A stretch of 64,000 nt of DNA from Acanthosepion lycidas. Taxonomy: Eukaryota > Mollusca > Cephalopoda > Sepiida > Sepiidae. The stretch lies in contig OZ010599.1 in the NCBI GenBank assembly GCA_963932145.1, forward strand, positions 47,078,357 through 47,142,356. The letters run 5' to 3'. The notes under the pieces were generated by a model, which had not been told where the DNA came from, did not search any database, and saw only the letters and a program-made list of their open reading frames with translations. The position numbers were made by a program, and so were the translations under genes. Shown here one piece after another: positions 35,821 through 41,480 of this stretch (position 1 is its first letter; each line of letters starts with the position of its first letter).

Positions 35821-37367
35821 ATATAGTAAGCTGGAGATGATTCATTGTATTTATTTTATTTATTTATGAGAATAGTACACCGTTTGTTTTGTTCCGGATA
35901 AAGGCACATCTCGAGTTGTAAGGGTTAGAAAGCTTGTCTCGCTAGATCCATTACGACTGAATAGTGAGTTCGACCGCCACTGAGTGCATCATCATGTTTA
36001 TGACTTTATGCCATATCTAAACTATGCTTAGCAAAACACTACCTACTTCAGATAACCTTATTGATGTCGAGGTAGTCAAACTTTGGCACAAGAATACATT
36101 TTTAATAGTTACACATGGAAAGGATCGAAGTCGCTTTGCGAAACAATTAATTTAATTTAATAATTAACCTTAGGTTATAGCATCGGGAAATTTATTGAAC
36201 TTGAATTTACTAGATACCTCTACACTTCTTGCACTTTTACTAAATTTTACGCATGCGCACATAGGTCCCTCACAAATACTGACCAAAATGTTTTCTTCAT
36301 GTTATAGATCTTTTTCCTCTTTCATTTTACGGAAAAATAGAATTATTGCTATAACATAGAATAATAAAAGCGTTAAATAAAGGAATGAAAAATACTAAAG
36401 AAAGAATTAAAGAAAAAAAAAATGATTTTAAAACAATAATAAAAAATAAGATTACAATAAGTTATTGTATAAGAATTTCTTTCTTTGACTGCCAGTTCTT
36501 GTTTACTAAGCTCTTGCTTAGCTCATACATTCTGCAATTCCCTGGTCGCGGAAAAAGCAACATATTCTGAACATTCCTGTTAGTGTTATGAAAATTTTGG
36601 TTTGGGGTTTTATTTATTTTCACTGAATGATAGTTTTTTTTTTCACGCTAACGGAATTATTTGTGAATCAGTAAGCAGTAAGGAGACATTTAAGTCAACA
36701 ATGCTTGTATTTTCAAATATTTTCTTTGTAAAAAAATATTTCATAGAAATACTAAAAAACGGATTGACCTAGAGTGGATTAAAACGTTAGTGAATTTAGT
36801 GACATAATAAATGTAAGTCTACTTTTGCACAAACACTTTTGGAGAAAGAGTGTATTCGTCTCTTCTCCCAACCGGTCAGTGTCGATCCAAGTGTGTCCTG
36901 GTATTTAGCAGGACATACCTGGATCGACACTCACCTGAAGAAGGCCGGAAGATACGACAGCCGAAACGTTCTGATAATAACTACAAAGACAACGACACTA
37001 TTTAGAATGTAAATAAAATAATACTAAGAAATTAAGTTACTCACATTGTAATTCTTTGCCTTGCACAGAAATTGATGTGAAGTGTAGTTTCAAAAGAAAT
37101 ATGAAGGGATTCTTAACATTACCAATGATAAAAAAAGGAAACAAGTCCCAAAATAAATGTATTCCTTACTTACTCTTTGAAAATAGTGCCTCCAATGAAT
37201 GCCAAGTCTTCCTTTAGAATGTTCCAAGTGTCCTTAATGAGCTGTACCTGTTGGGGACTTAAATAGTGCCGAAGCTGTTCGCTCTCTCCATGTCGAAGCC
37301 GGTAACTGGTTCTATCCAGGGATAAGGTTTTCATAACTCTACGAACGCGTGTTTGCCCATTGCCCAT
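19013..37367 (-). CDS. Globin X-like globin, three exons, complete coding sequence
   Basis: Coding sequence is 37367-37174, 28375-28138 and 19153-19013 on the minus strand: 573 bases, 190 residues plus stop. All splice ends are GT/AG. Intron 1 splits a codon after its second base and intron 2 falls between codons; aligned to myoglobin and neuroglobin these are the ancestral globin positions B12.2 and G7.0. Heme residues are present: Phe77 (CD1), His101 (distal E7) and His133 (proximal F8); the E7-F8 spacing of 32 equals neuroglobin and cytoglobin, while the CD region is three residues longer than in myoglobin. About 35 residues precede the A helix, starting MGNGQTRVRR, a good myristoylation signal as known for globin X. 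It should bind heme; whether it carries oxygen, senses it or handles nitrite or radicals cannot be read from sequence. No break is visible. Confidence 0.93.
19154..20617. other. Intron 2 of the globin gene, 3' part, no other gene seen
   Basis: AT-rich intronic DNA between the Tc1-like element and exon 3. No transposon or RNA signal recognised. Confidence 0.5.
20618..22169 (-). mobile_element. Tc1-like DNA transposon with double terminal repeats
   Basis: Length 1552 bases. The left end CTACAGTCCGTTTGAAGTTA and the right end (reverse complement CTACAGTTCGTTTGAAGTTA) are inverted repeats flanked by TA on both sides (20616-20617, 22170-22171), the Tc1/mariner target. A second copy of the end motif lies inside each end, at about 20793-20820 and 21986-22007, roughly 165-175 bases in. 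This is the IR/DR layout of the Sleeping Beauty and Tc3-like group. It sits in intron 2 of the globin gene and encodes a decayed transposase on the minus strand. Confidence 0.92.
20935..21906 (-). pseudogene. Tc1-like transposase, broken
   Basis: Starts at an ATG complementary to 21904-21906 (MGNGEGLTNTEKQ). The helix-turn-helix region is recognisable around 21840-21660 (KISKELRA, then GFKNLSSMG). The DDE catalytic residues can all be found: FTDE near 21520, FMDNN near 21240 (usually QDN) and SPDLNPIEN near 21120. The C-terminus ends near 20935 (VIEKRGHYI). About 324 residues of coverage compares well with the usual 340. The frame is broken: an in-frame stop follows residue 20 with a shift of frame needed to continue (about 21848), a frame change lies just after the second Asp region (about 21190), and a stop lies right after PIENL (about 21120). 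It cannot be active. Confidence 0.9.
22213..22345 (-). repeat. tRNA-derived SINE, family B
   Basis: The minus strand begins near 22345 with GACACTTCGATGTAGTGTAA, TGGTTAGCAAGCTTG (A-box-like) and then GAGTTCGATCCTCACT, a near-perfect B box. The body continues to GCTTAGAAAATCGCC. Closely related copies are at 49679 (same strand), 35930 (other strand) and, more diverged, 53171, 52485 and 60024. Confidence 0.8.
22346..23869. other. Intron 2 of the globin gene, no other feature seen
   Basis: AT-rich, no coding or transposon signal recognised. Confidence 0.4.
23870..23945 (-). repeat. tRNA-like SINE head (Ser/Leu-like A box)
   Basis: The minus strand reads GTTGCCGAGTGGTTAGTGCG then, about 25 bases later, CCTGGGTTCGAATCTC, a perfect B box. 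The acceptor arms do not pair and the anticodon arm is irregular, so it is a tRNA-derived retroposon head rather than a working tRNA gene. It differs from families A and B. Confidence 0.65.
23946..24109. other. Intron 2 spacer with a C-run
   Basis: A run of about ten C residues at 23990-23999; otherwise nothing recognised. Confidence 0.4.
24110..24660 (+). mobile_element. LINE tail, jockey/CR1-type reverse transcriptase C-terminus
   Basis: Across shifting frames the plus strand reads LELLGLTFSADMKWKDYI, then HIYKSY, LEY, then NKIQRRISNIIGLDLAARLQ, SLSYHRKVGSLYLF, and finally SHLWNFL. This succession is the C-terminal thumb and tail of jockey/CR1-group LINE reverse transcriptases (usual text: FLGLTFS..., IYKS.IRPC.EYC.HIW, LQKR, L.HRR.VASL.LFYKY, RTA.LWNSLP). 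It is 5'-truncated, as LINE copies usually are, and holds several frameshifts and stops. An A-rich tail lies at 24648-24675. Confidence 0.82.
24661..25590. other. Intron 2, pyrimidine-rich region, no gene seen
   Basis: Most of 25130-25590 is CT-rich on the plus strand. No coding or transposon signal recognised. Confidence 0.4.
25591..25670. mobile_element. Palindromic mariner MITE, 80 bases
   Basis: Starts TTAGGCTGGTGCAAAAATAA and ends with its near reverse complement; TA flanks on both sides (25589-25590, 25671-25672). At exactly 80 bases it has the length of human MADE1. It is in intron 2 of the globin gene. Confidence 0.92.
25671..27139. other. Intron 2, no gene seen
   Basis: A less AT-rich stretch at about 26480-26660 may be part of an old repeat, but I could not match it to anything. 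The rest is AT-rich. Confidence 0.35.
27140..27235 (-). mobile_element. Penelope-like terminal fragment
   Basis: The minus strand at 27214-27189 reads CTGAAGA, T, a perfect 5-base stem GGCTC/GAGCC closed by a 4-base loop, then GAAAGCTTAG. This is one of the cleanest copies of the motif. No (TA)n array follows. Confidence 0.55.
27236..27787. other. Intron 2, no gene seen
   Basis: No feature recognised. Less AT-rich at 27560-27770, with CT-rich text. Confidence 0.35.
27788..28014. repeat. Fold-back palindrome, arms about 88 bases
   Basis: The left arm (about 27788-27876) contains GGTAGTTGAAATGTGAAAAC and GTTGCCAACTTTGATATTCG; the right arm (about 27922-28014) is its near-perfect reverse complement. 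The spacer is AT-only (AATAATA repeats). It could be a fold-back MITE or an inverted end pair of a retroelement; no target duplication is evident. It lies in intron 2, close to exon 2. Confidence 0.85.
28015..28087. repeat. Second, adjoining AT-rich palindrome
   Basis: ACCAATAAAAAATAATAATA at the left is matched by its reverse complement at the right. It directly follows the fold-back at 27788-28014 and ends about 45 bases from the exon 2 donor site. Confidence 0.85.
28138..28375 (-). CDS. Globin exon 2 (residues 65-144, heme pocket)
   Basis: The acceptor is a strong pyrimidine tract ending TTTGCAG (AG at 28377-28376). The first base completes an Asp codon split by intron 1. The exon encodes FFETRQEIKMYFPKI (CD1 Phe77), MLQQHGLTVM (distal His101), ENLDD and VGQSHVSRHIKP (proximal His133), and ends at Lys144 before donor GTAAGC (28137-28132). 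Its reading frame happens to run open leftwards into the intronic minisatellite, which could mislead gene finders. It is flanked within about 55 bases by that minisatellite on one side and palindromes on the other. Confidence 0.95.
28430..29040. repeat. Degenerate minisatellite, unit about 16 bases
   Basis: Variations on CAAATTAATAAAGAC and GGCCATATTAATAAA are repeated over about 600 bases with indels. On the minus strand this reads open as a repeating IleTrp/LeuIle-rich pattern (LIWPLLIW), which is a by-product and not a protein. The array lies in intron 1 and its near edge is only about 55 bases from the exon 2 acceptor. Confidence 0.93.
29041..30909. other. Intron 1, no gene seen
   Basis: Contains the (TTA)n array at 29358-29417. 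A less AT-rich patch at 30170-30480 may be a worn repeat but is not recognised. Confidence 0.4.
29358..29417. repeat. (TTA)n microsatellite
   Basis: About 20 tandem trinucleotides, near perfect. Confidence 0.93.
30910..31300 (+). mobile_element. LINE tail (endonuclease-reverse transcriptase type)
   Basis: The plus strand encodes ELNLLKCNVISIVLYGSEYW, TVSSQMKRKVEAIEIWFYRR, then after frame changes EKKGLEKLT, a VNGWQ-type block and KLWR-like remnants near the end. This is the C-terminal domain of the widespread invertebrate LINE whose usual text is LLYGSE.WT.S..MKR.LEA.E.WFYRR. The copy is 5'-truncated with several stops and frameshifts. It lies in globin intron 1. The exact clade is not fixed. 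Confidence 0.82.
31301..31783. other. Intron 1, (CT)n run and unassigned repeat-like text
   Basis: (CT)n at 31458-31500. The stretch 31560-31715 includes TATCTTTCTCAAGA, also present near 58700-58722, hinting at a shared but unrecognised short repeat. Confidence 0.4.
31458..31500. repeat. (CT)n microsatellite
   Basis: Near-perfect CT repeat. Confidence 0.9.
31784..31861. repeat. (TA)n array
   Basis: Pure TA; abutted on its right by the 3' end of the inverted Penelope-like terminal copy. Confidence 0.93.
31862..32030 (-). repeat. Inverted terminal copy of the Penelope-like element
   Basis: The reverse complement of this stretch matches about 32045-32185 over most of its length. Its minus-strand 3' end abuts the (TA)n array at 31861. 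Confidence 0.9.
32045..32185 (+). repeat. 5' terminal repeat of the Penelope-like element
   Basis: Direct partner of 34770-34868. Carries the CTGA...GAAA box at 32090-32110. Shares ATCCTTAAAAGAAAAAAA and TTATTTAAGTCGAT with the other copies. Confidence 0.9.
32170..34640 (+). pseudogene. Penelope-like reverse transcriptase and GIY-YIG region, broken
   Basis: The N-terminal helical region (about 32170-32400) precedes the finger motifs: YITKPDKGAGVVILNKSDY near 32937-32993, then RPRLFGLPKIHKNDVPLRTI near 33183-33242, the palm LYTNVPL block near 33420, GSPLGPSLANIFVCY near 33603-33647 and the YVDD box at 33698-33709. A long thumb region follows to 34180 (FLDVLVERNNGTF, INRTIERKLESF). After it comes a GIY-YIG-like C-terminal region with SIKQHV/IGQHVLDNE-type text and a HNLQILKACLSQIATAIGKQ tail to 34637. 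Penelope enzymes are related to telomerase reverse transcriptase and nick DNA with the GIY-YIG domain. Not functional as it stands. Confidence 0.9.
34770..34868 (+). repeat. 3' terminal repeat of the Penelope-like element
   Basis: Shares TTCTGCCAACGATCGGTC and the 34790-34813 box with the 5' copy, then ends at the (TA)n array. Confidence 0.9.
34869..34922. repeat. (TA)n array
   Basis: Pure TA directly joined to the 3' end of the Penelope-like element. Confidence 0.93.
34923..35389. other. Intron 1 spacer between two (TA)n arrays
   Basis: No coding signal. Short G-rich stretches (TGGGGG, GGGGTCCCCC) at 35312-35388 look like part of an unrecognised repeat. Confidence 0.35.
35390..35445. repeat. 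(TA)n array
   Basis: Pure TA repeat. Confidence 0.93.
35536..35739. mobile_element. Inverted pair of Penelope-like terminal fragments
   Basis: ATCACTACAAAAATTGCAAT at about 35572 is matched by its reverse complement near 35677-35696. Both arms continue outward with related AT-rich sequence containing AATAAAT. Each arm carries a TTGATAA- or TTGAGAA-type box, a CACC-bearing spacer and GTTGAAAC (plus copy 35647-35672). The plus-strand arm ends at the following (TA)n array. Confidence 0.55.
35740..35823. repeat. (TA)n followed by (TATG)n
   Basis: About 58 bases of TA then about seven ATGT units. Confidence 0.93.
35930..36040 (+). repeat. tRNA-derived SINE, family B
   Basis: Plus-strand head with AAGCTTGTCTCGCTAG, then GTGAGTTCGACCGCCACTGA (B-box-like), and a body ending in ATGCTTAGCAAAAC. 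Matches the reverse complements of the copies at 22213 and 49679. Confidence 0.75.
36041..36839. other. Intron 1, no gene seen
   Basis: AT-rich; nothing recognised. Confidence 0.4.
36840..37020 (+). mobile_element. Penelope-like terminal fragment with a strong hairpin
   Basis: A 12-base arm AGTGTCGATCCA (36888) and a 7-base arm TGTCCTG pair with CAGGACA and TGGATCGACACT, forming a two-part hairpin ending near 36932. It is followed at once by CTGAAGA (36935), stem GGC/GCC and GAAACGTTCTG (36963 onward), then AATAAA-containing sequence. This is the same motif order as the other Penelope-like ends. It lies about 150 bases inside globin intron 1. Confidence 0.6.
37174..37367 (-). CDS. Globin exon 1 (residues 1-65, start to B helix)
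   Basis: I chose the ATG at 37365-37367 because it gives Met-Gly and a myristoylation consensus (Gly2, Thr6, then Arg7, Arg9, Arg10), and has a purine at -3 and G at +4. An in-frame ATG further up (37433) would add a hydrophobic stretch (YICLSVNIFLTLF) unlike any globin I know. The A helix begins near residue 36 (LSPQQVQLIKDTWNIL). The exon ends ...FK plus two bases of a codon, followed by the donor GTAAGT (37173-37168). Promoter elements are not recognisable upstream, and a non-coding 5' exon cannot be excluded. Confidence 0.92.
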
Positions 37368-38576
37368 TCCGTCAGTTCTGTCAGATGTAAACAAAGTCAG
37401 AAAGATATTAACCGACAGACAAATGTACCTCATCCAAAAAGTCACGCCCACTTCCTTGGCTATCCACGTCTATCTTTCTTTAAGTGTTACGCCTATATAT
37501 CAACTCAAAATAATACTGTCTTCTTCCGTTTCGTTTTTTTTTTTTTATTTAACCTATCTAGTTACATTTTAAAAGTGAATTTCCAATTATAAGATTAAAA
37601 TATTTTATCTCCTAATTGGTATTTTAAGATTGTTATTTTCGCTTTTGCTTCTACGTTTCTTCCGAAATATGCTAATGAAAAATATTACTTTGCGCTTTTT
37701 TTGCAGTCATTGACAATCCGCTCTCGGATACTATTGGTAGTATGTTCGATTCTTACTGAATCTTCTATATAGACACTGTTTCACATATGTTATCAAGCGC
37801 AGAAGTTAATGCTGATTTTCTTCAAATCAACACAACGTATATGCACTGTTATCTAATTTTGATGTTTTCTTTCTTTTTTTTTTATGTCCCTTTCAGTCTT
37901 GAAAAGGAATAGGATGAGAGGAAAGGGCTTTCAGTTCTACTTACTTCGTGCCTTTTCGTGTGATTTTATCTTTAAGTAAAAGCCCAGGCATTTCTGTTGC
38001 TAGTTAATCAAGGCGATGGCACATCACGTCTGTGACAGGACATGAAAAAAAAAAAAGAAAAAAAGTTAAACTGATTTGCAAGTGTGTGCAGTAAAGTCCA
38101 GATAATCTACTTCGCTGAACACATGCAGTGTAAGAACGACTTCATTCCTACGCACATGCACACGTATAGACACACGCACATACACGCACATACACAAAAG
38201 AGAAAATAAATCAACTTAACACCACTAATAAGAGTATACCAACAAGCGCATAAATTAATTACATAAAAATTAGTATAAAGATAATGAAAAATGAGAAAAA
38301 TAGCGGTCAATTTCTGAAACCTCCTGAAGAGTGGACTGAACAGTTATGGAAATGTTAGTCTACGAATATGACATAGAGAGAAGTGATAAATTTCATTTGT
38401 ATTTAAGCCTATATGGAATAAAGATATATAAATTTTTTATATATTAAGGACAATGTTTGTAAAAAGATGTTAGTATACAAATAAATGGATATATGGAAAA
38501 CTATTGAAAGTGTGTGCGTGTCCGTGTGTGTCTATGTGCGTACATAAATCTGTATTTAGTATGCGATCAGAGTGTT
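37368..38576. other. Upstream flank of the globin gene
   Basis: It should include the promoter and 5' UTR of the globin gene (transcribed leftwards). I see no TATA box or initiator I would defend. T-runs occur at 37537-37548 and 37874-37883 and A-runs at 38046-38067. Confidence 0.4.
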
Positions 38577-38582
38577 TGTGTG

Positions 38583-38637
<55 letters not shown>
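38577..38637. repeat. (TG)n(TA)n microsatellite
   Basis: TG repeat then about 40 bases of TA, the latter abutting a minus-strand Penelope-like end. Confidence 0.92.
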
Positions 38638-39200
38638 CATTAAAGACGACGGACAACGTACTGGGATTGTTTTTTTATTTAATTTTTTCTTGTGTTCAAA
38701 CAAGTTTTTTCTTTTCTGGACACAGAATGTGTAGAAACTTTCAAAATATTCTGTAATTCTGAGTGCTTTCGGCTATACTTTTAGCCTTTATTAAAGATGA
38801 TTTTATTTTTGCTTTTTAATTGGGTGTATGGGTTGTGTGTATGTTTCTAGAGTTATAGGGATGTTTTATTTTCCGAACACAGCACATTATGGCCGTGTTC
38901 ATAGTTAATATTATTGAGTGTTAGCTTTTTCTTTTTTATTATTAAAGCTTCCTTTATTTTTAATCTTTTTTTTCTTGTGGGCGGGGTTATTATGTTTGTA
39001 TTTTCTACTAGTATGTTTCAGATGGAGTCTGGTAAGTTTGTGTGTGTTTAAATGGGTTCTAATGAAGCTGTGGTCGGATAGGCGTAATGTACGGCGTCTG
39101 GATAGGCAGGCACGTAGTCATGTGACCGATGTAATTATTTGTGAATTCGGTTTGATCAGGAACACAGTTCCTTAACGGGGCATTTGAACTCATAAATAAT
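38638..39200 (-). mobile_element. Penelope-like 3' fragment with GIY-YIG-like remnant
   Basis: On the minus strand, 39185-39050 reads CPLRNCVPDQTEFTNNYIGH then MTTCL, which resembles the Cys-rich start of the GIY-YIG region of Penelope-like proteins (C.L...C......Y.GHT...L). Further on (38793-38767) is the terminal motif: AATAA, A, a 5-base stem GGCTA/TAGCC and GAAAGCACTC. The sequence then runs to the (TA)n array at 38637. The order fits a truncated 3' end. The protein match is short. Confidence 0.55.
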
Positions 39201-39972
39201 GTTCGTTCGTTGTAATTTTGATTTTGCTGGTGTGTTGTTGTTGTTTTTGATGATAAGTTTAGCAGTTTTAAATTTTTTGTAGTAGATAATTCATTTTATT
39301 TTATTCTTGTTACATGACTTGAAAGTACTATTAAAGACATACTCAAAATACTTGAAACAATTATACAAAAGAATCAACCCACTTTAAATACAACATGTTC
39401 CATCTCAGAGAAAGGCACTTTAAAATATGTTGAATTTAAAAAAAAATGAATAGTATTGTTTGTCTTATATCTTTTCGATTTATTTATAAACTAGCTTAAA
39501 AGCCGCACTCCGTGTGGACTTTTAAGCTAGCTCCTGTGGTGGGCCGCCGCCCCAAGCTAAAGGAACCTCTTGTCCAGCTTAGAAAACAGCAATGATAATT
39601 TTGAAGATAAAAACTTTGAATTTCTCAATTCCATTTATGAGCTTCAAAACCTCGCTTTACCTCTGATTCAGGCTTTAAATCTAATTCCAATCAAAAGTCA
39701 GATTTAGGCCGAAACTCTGATTTGAGCCGAGATTCCAATTCAGGCCCAAAACTGAGTTCTTAATATCACAAACTTTGTGAAACTTCAAAACATCACGTCT
39801 TGAAACATTTCGTTTTAACTTTGATTCCTTGGCATTTTAAAGAAATAAAATTTATTTCCTCAATTCACAAAATTTTCAAGATATTTTAAACTGAATTTAA
39901 AGCAAAAAAATTAAATTCATAAAGTTTTTGTGTTACTTTAAACTCAATATAAATTAAAACCTTTTAAAATTA
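39201..39972. other. Unassigned repeat-like DNA, left part of a composite
   Basis: A short hairpin at about 39492-39533 (CTAGCTTAAAAG, CCGCACTCCGTGTGGA, CTTTTAAGCTAG) starts a stretch that continues past the nested MITE to a CAGACAGACAGAATTTGCCG tail near 40217-40236. Repeats with a CCGCACTCCGTG-like head and CAGACAGA tail are common in invertebrates, but I cannot name the family. Confidence 0.35.
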
Positions 39973-40063
39973 TTAGGTTGGTGCAAAAATAATGTCGTTT
40001 TCTCACATAGTAAATAACCTCAAAAAACGACATTATTACGTCATTATTTTTACACCAACCTAA
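39973..40063. mobile_element. Palindromic mariner MITE, 91 bases
   Basis: TTAGGTTGGTGCAAAAATAA at the left and its near reverse complement at the right; TA flanks on both sides (39971-39972, 40064-40065). The centre (CTCACATAGTAAATAACC) differs from the other two copies. Confidence 0.9.
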
Positions 40064-40378
40064 TATTTTAAAATTTTAATTTTTAACTGTTCTCTTCTCA
40101 TCCGGCCACAAATCCCAATTCTATATGTTCTAACATCAGATGAAAGACAGATTTCAAAAAGATATAATATGTCTATGTAGAGCAAGTGTGGTCCAAGTTA
40201 GAAGAAGTTCAGACACACAGACAGACAGAATTTGCCGTTTATTTATTTAGATAAAAATTATGTTGCCCTTAGTTTGTTTGCATAACAAAATTTGCCCACT
40301 CCAAAGGAAGTCATTATAAATAATGTTAATACAGAAACTTATTATAAACTAAAACGTACGCAATATATTGCTCATATA
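40064..40378. other. Right part of the unassigned composite repeat and spacer
   Basis: Contains the CAGACAGACAGA tail (40217-40229) and then AT-rich sequence up to the mariner fragment. Confidence 0.35.
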
Positions 40379-40850
40379 GAGGTCTGTCTGAAAAGTAACG
40401 GGACTGGTGTCACAAACAGTTTATTTAAATTCCAAACAACAAACTACATGGTTTCCCCTTCAAAGTAACACCCTTCGAGTCTAATGCACTTTTCCATCCT
40501 TCTCTGCTACGCTTCTATGAATTGCTGGAAAGATTCTTTTTGAATGCTACTCGACTCCGTCGTTTGGCCTTCTTGATGGTCTCCGCGCCTTCAAAACGGG
40601 TCCCTTTGATGATCCCCTCGAGCTCGGAGGAAAGAAAAATTTACACGCGGCAAGATCGAGTGAATAGTGAGGTTGTTCCAGTACGGCGATGTTCTTCTCG
40701 GTTTGGAACTGCCGGATGCTCAGGGCATTGTGAGCAGGTGTATTGTCGCGATGAAGCAGACACGATTTGTCCTGCCACAACTCTCTTCTCTTCTCGCGTA
40801 CTGAGCGAAGCAAACGACCTAGGATCTCTTTCCAATGCGTATCCCACATG
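40379..40850 (-). mobile_element. Mariner fragment with one terminal repeat
   Basis: The left end is the inverted terminal repeat GAGGTCTGTCTGAAAAGTAA after a TA (40377-40378). The minus strand encodes the second half of a mariner transposase: RLLRSVREKRRELWQDKSCL, LHRDNTPAHNALSIRQF (second Asp), then LEQPHYSLDLA with the third-Asp region degraded to ACKFFFP, and a frameshifted C-terminus. The usual text there is PYSPDLAPCDFFLFP. The N-terminal half and other end are missing; LINE sequence starts at about 40860. Confidence 0.85.
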
Positions 40851-40859
40851 CAAAACATT

Positions 40860-41480
40860 GTAGTCCTCGTAAAGACCAATGCAACCAGTATCGAAGCGCA
40901 GGACATGTCATTCGCCTTGATGACAGAATATTCAAGCAAGTGCTCTACAACGAGTTACTCCACGGCACTCCAGTTCAGCATAAGCTAAATAAGCGTTTCA
41001 AGAACTGTAAAAGCGTTTTTTGCAGCCTGAGTGGGAAACTGCTGCTTGTGATCGATATAAGTGGGACATACAAATAACGAAAGCATTAATATCTTCCAAG
41101 AACATGTAACGAGTTCAGTAAATGTCAAACAATTCCACCAATTTACATGTGATGGATGTGGCAGAGTATATCTGTCCATTGTAGGCCTCATTAACCACAA
41201 GAAGAGATATATTGGTAGACCTTTCAGAAATTATGATCATTACTGCGCTGGGATTAACTCAACATGCGGGACATGTCAGAAAACCTGTATAAACCGCTTC
41301 CGGTCTCACCTGTCACATGAAAACGCACGAGCAAGCTGAACAGGCTTTACAAAACAAGCTAGCGCCTGTACAAAACAACTTAGTTTGTCACATCTGTAAT
41401 AAACATTGCAAACCACTTGCTAAATAACTAAAGCCATCGATGGTCATACTCGTTTAACGAGTTGACATCTATCATGTATG
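40860..41480 (+). mobile_element. LINE tail with C2H2-type zinc-finger end
   Basis: The plus strand reads SAGHVIRLDDRIFKQVLYNE, LLHGTPVQHKLNKRFKNCK (usual text RWAGHVVRMDD.R.PK.L.YGEL..G.R..GRPK.RFKD.LK), then VNVKQFHQFTCDGCGRVYLS and IVGLINHKK, a C2H2-like finger, then a second one (CAGINSTCGTCQKTCINRFR) and a third trace (CHICNKHCK). This is the C-terminus of an endonuclease-reverse transcriptase LINE common in molluscs. It is 5'-truncated with frame changes. The mariner fragment lies immediately left. Confidence 0.82.

Noticed and set aside
37368-37451. N-terminal extension of the globin to an upstream start
   Set aside because: The furthest codon is GTG, the next ATG (37433) adds a hydrophobic stretch not seen in globins, and the start at 37367 has better context and a myristoylation signal.
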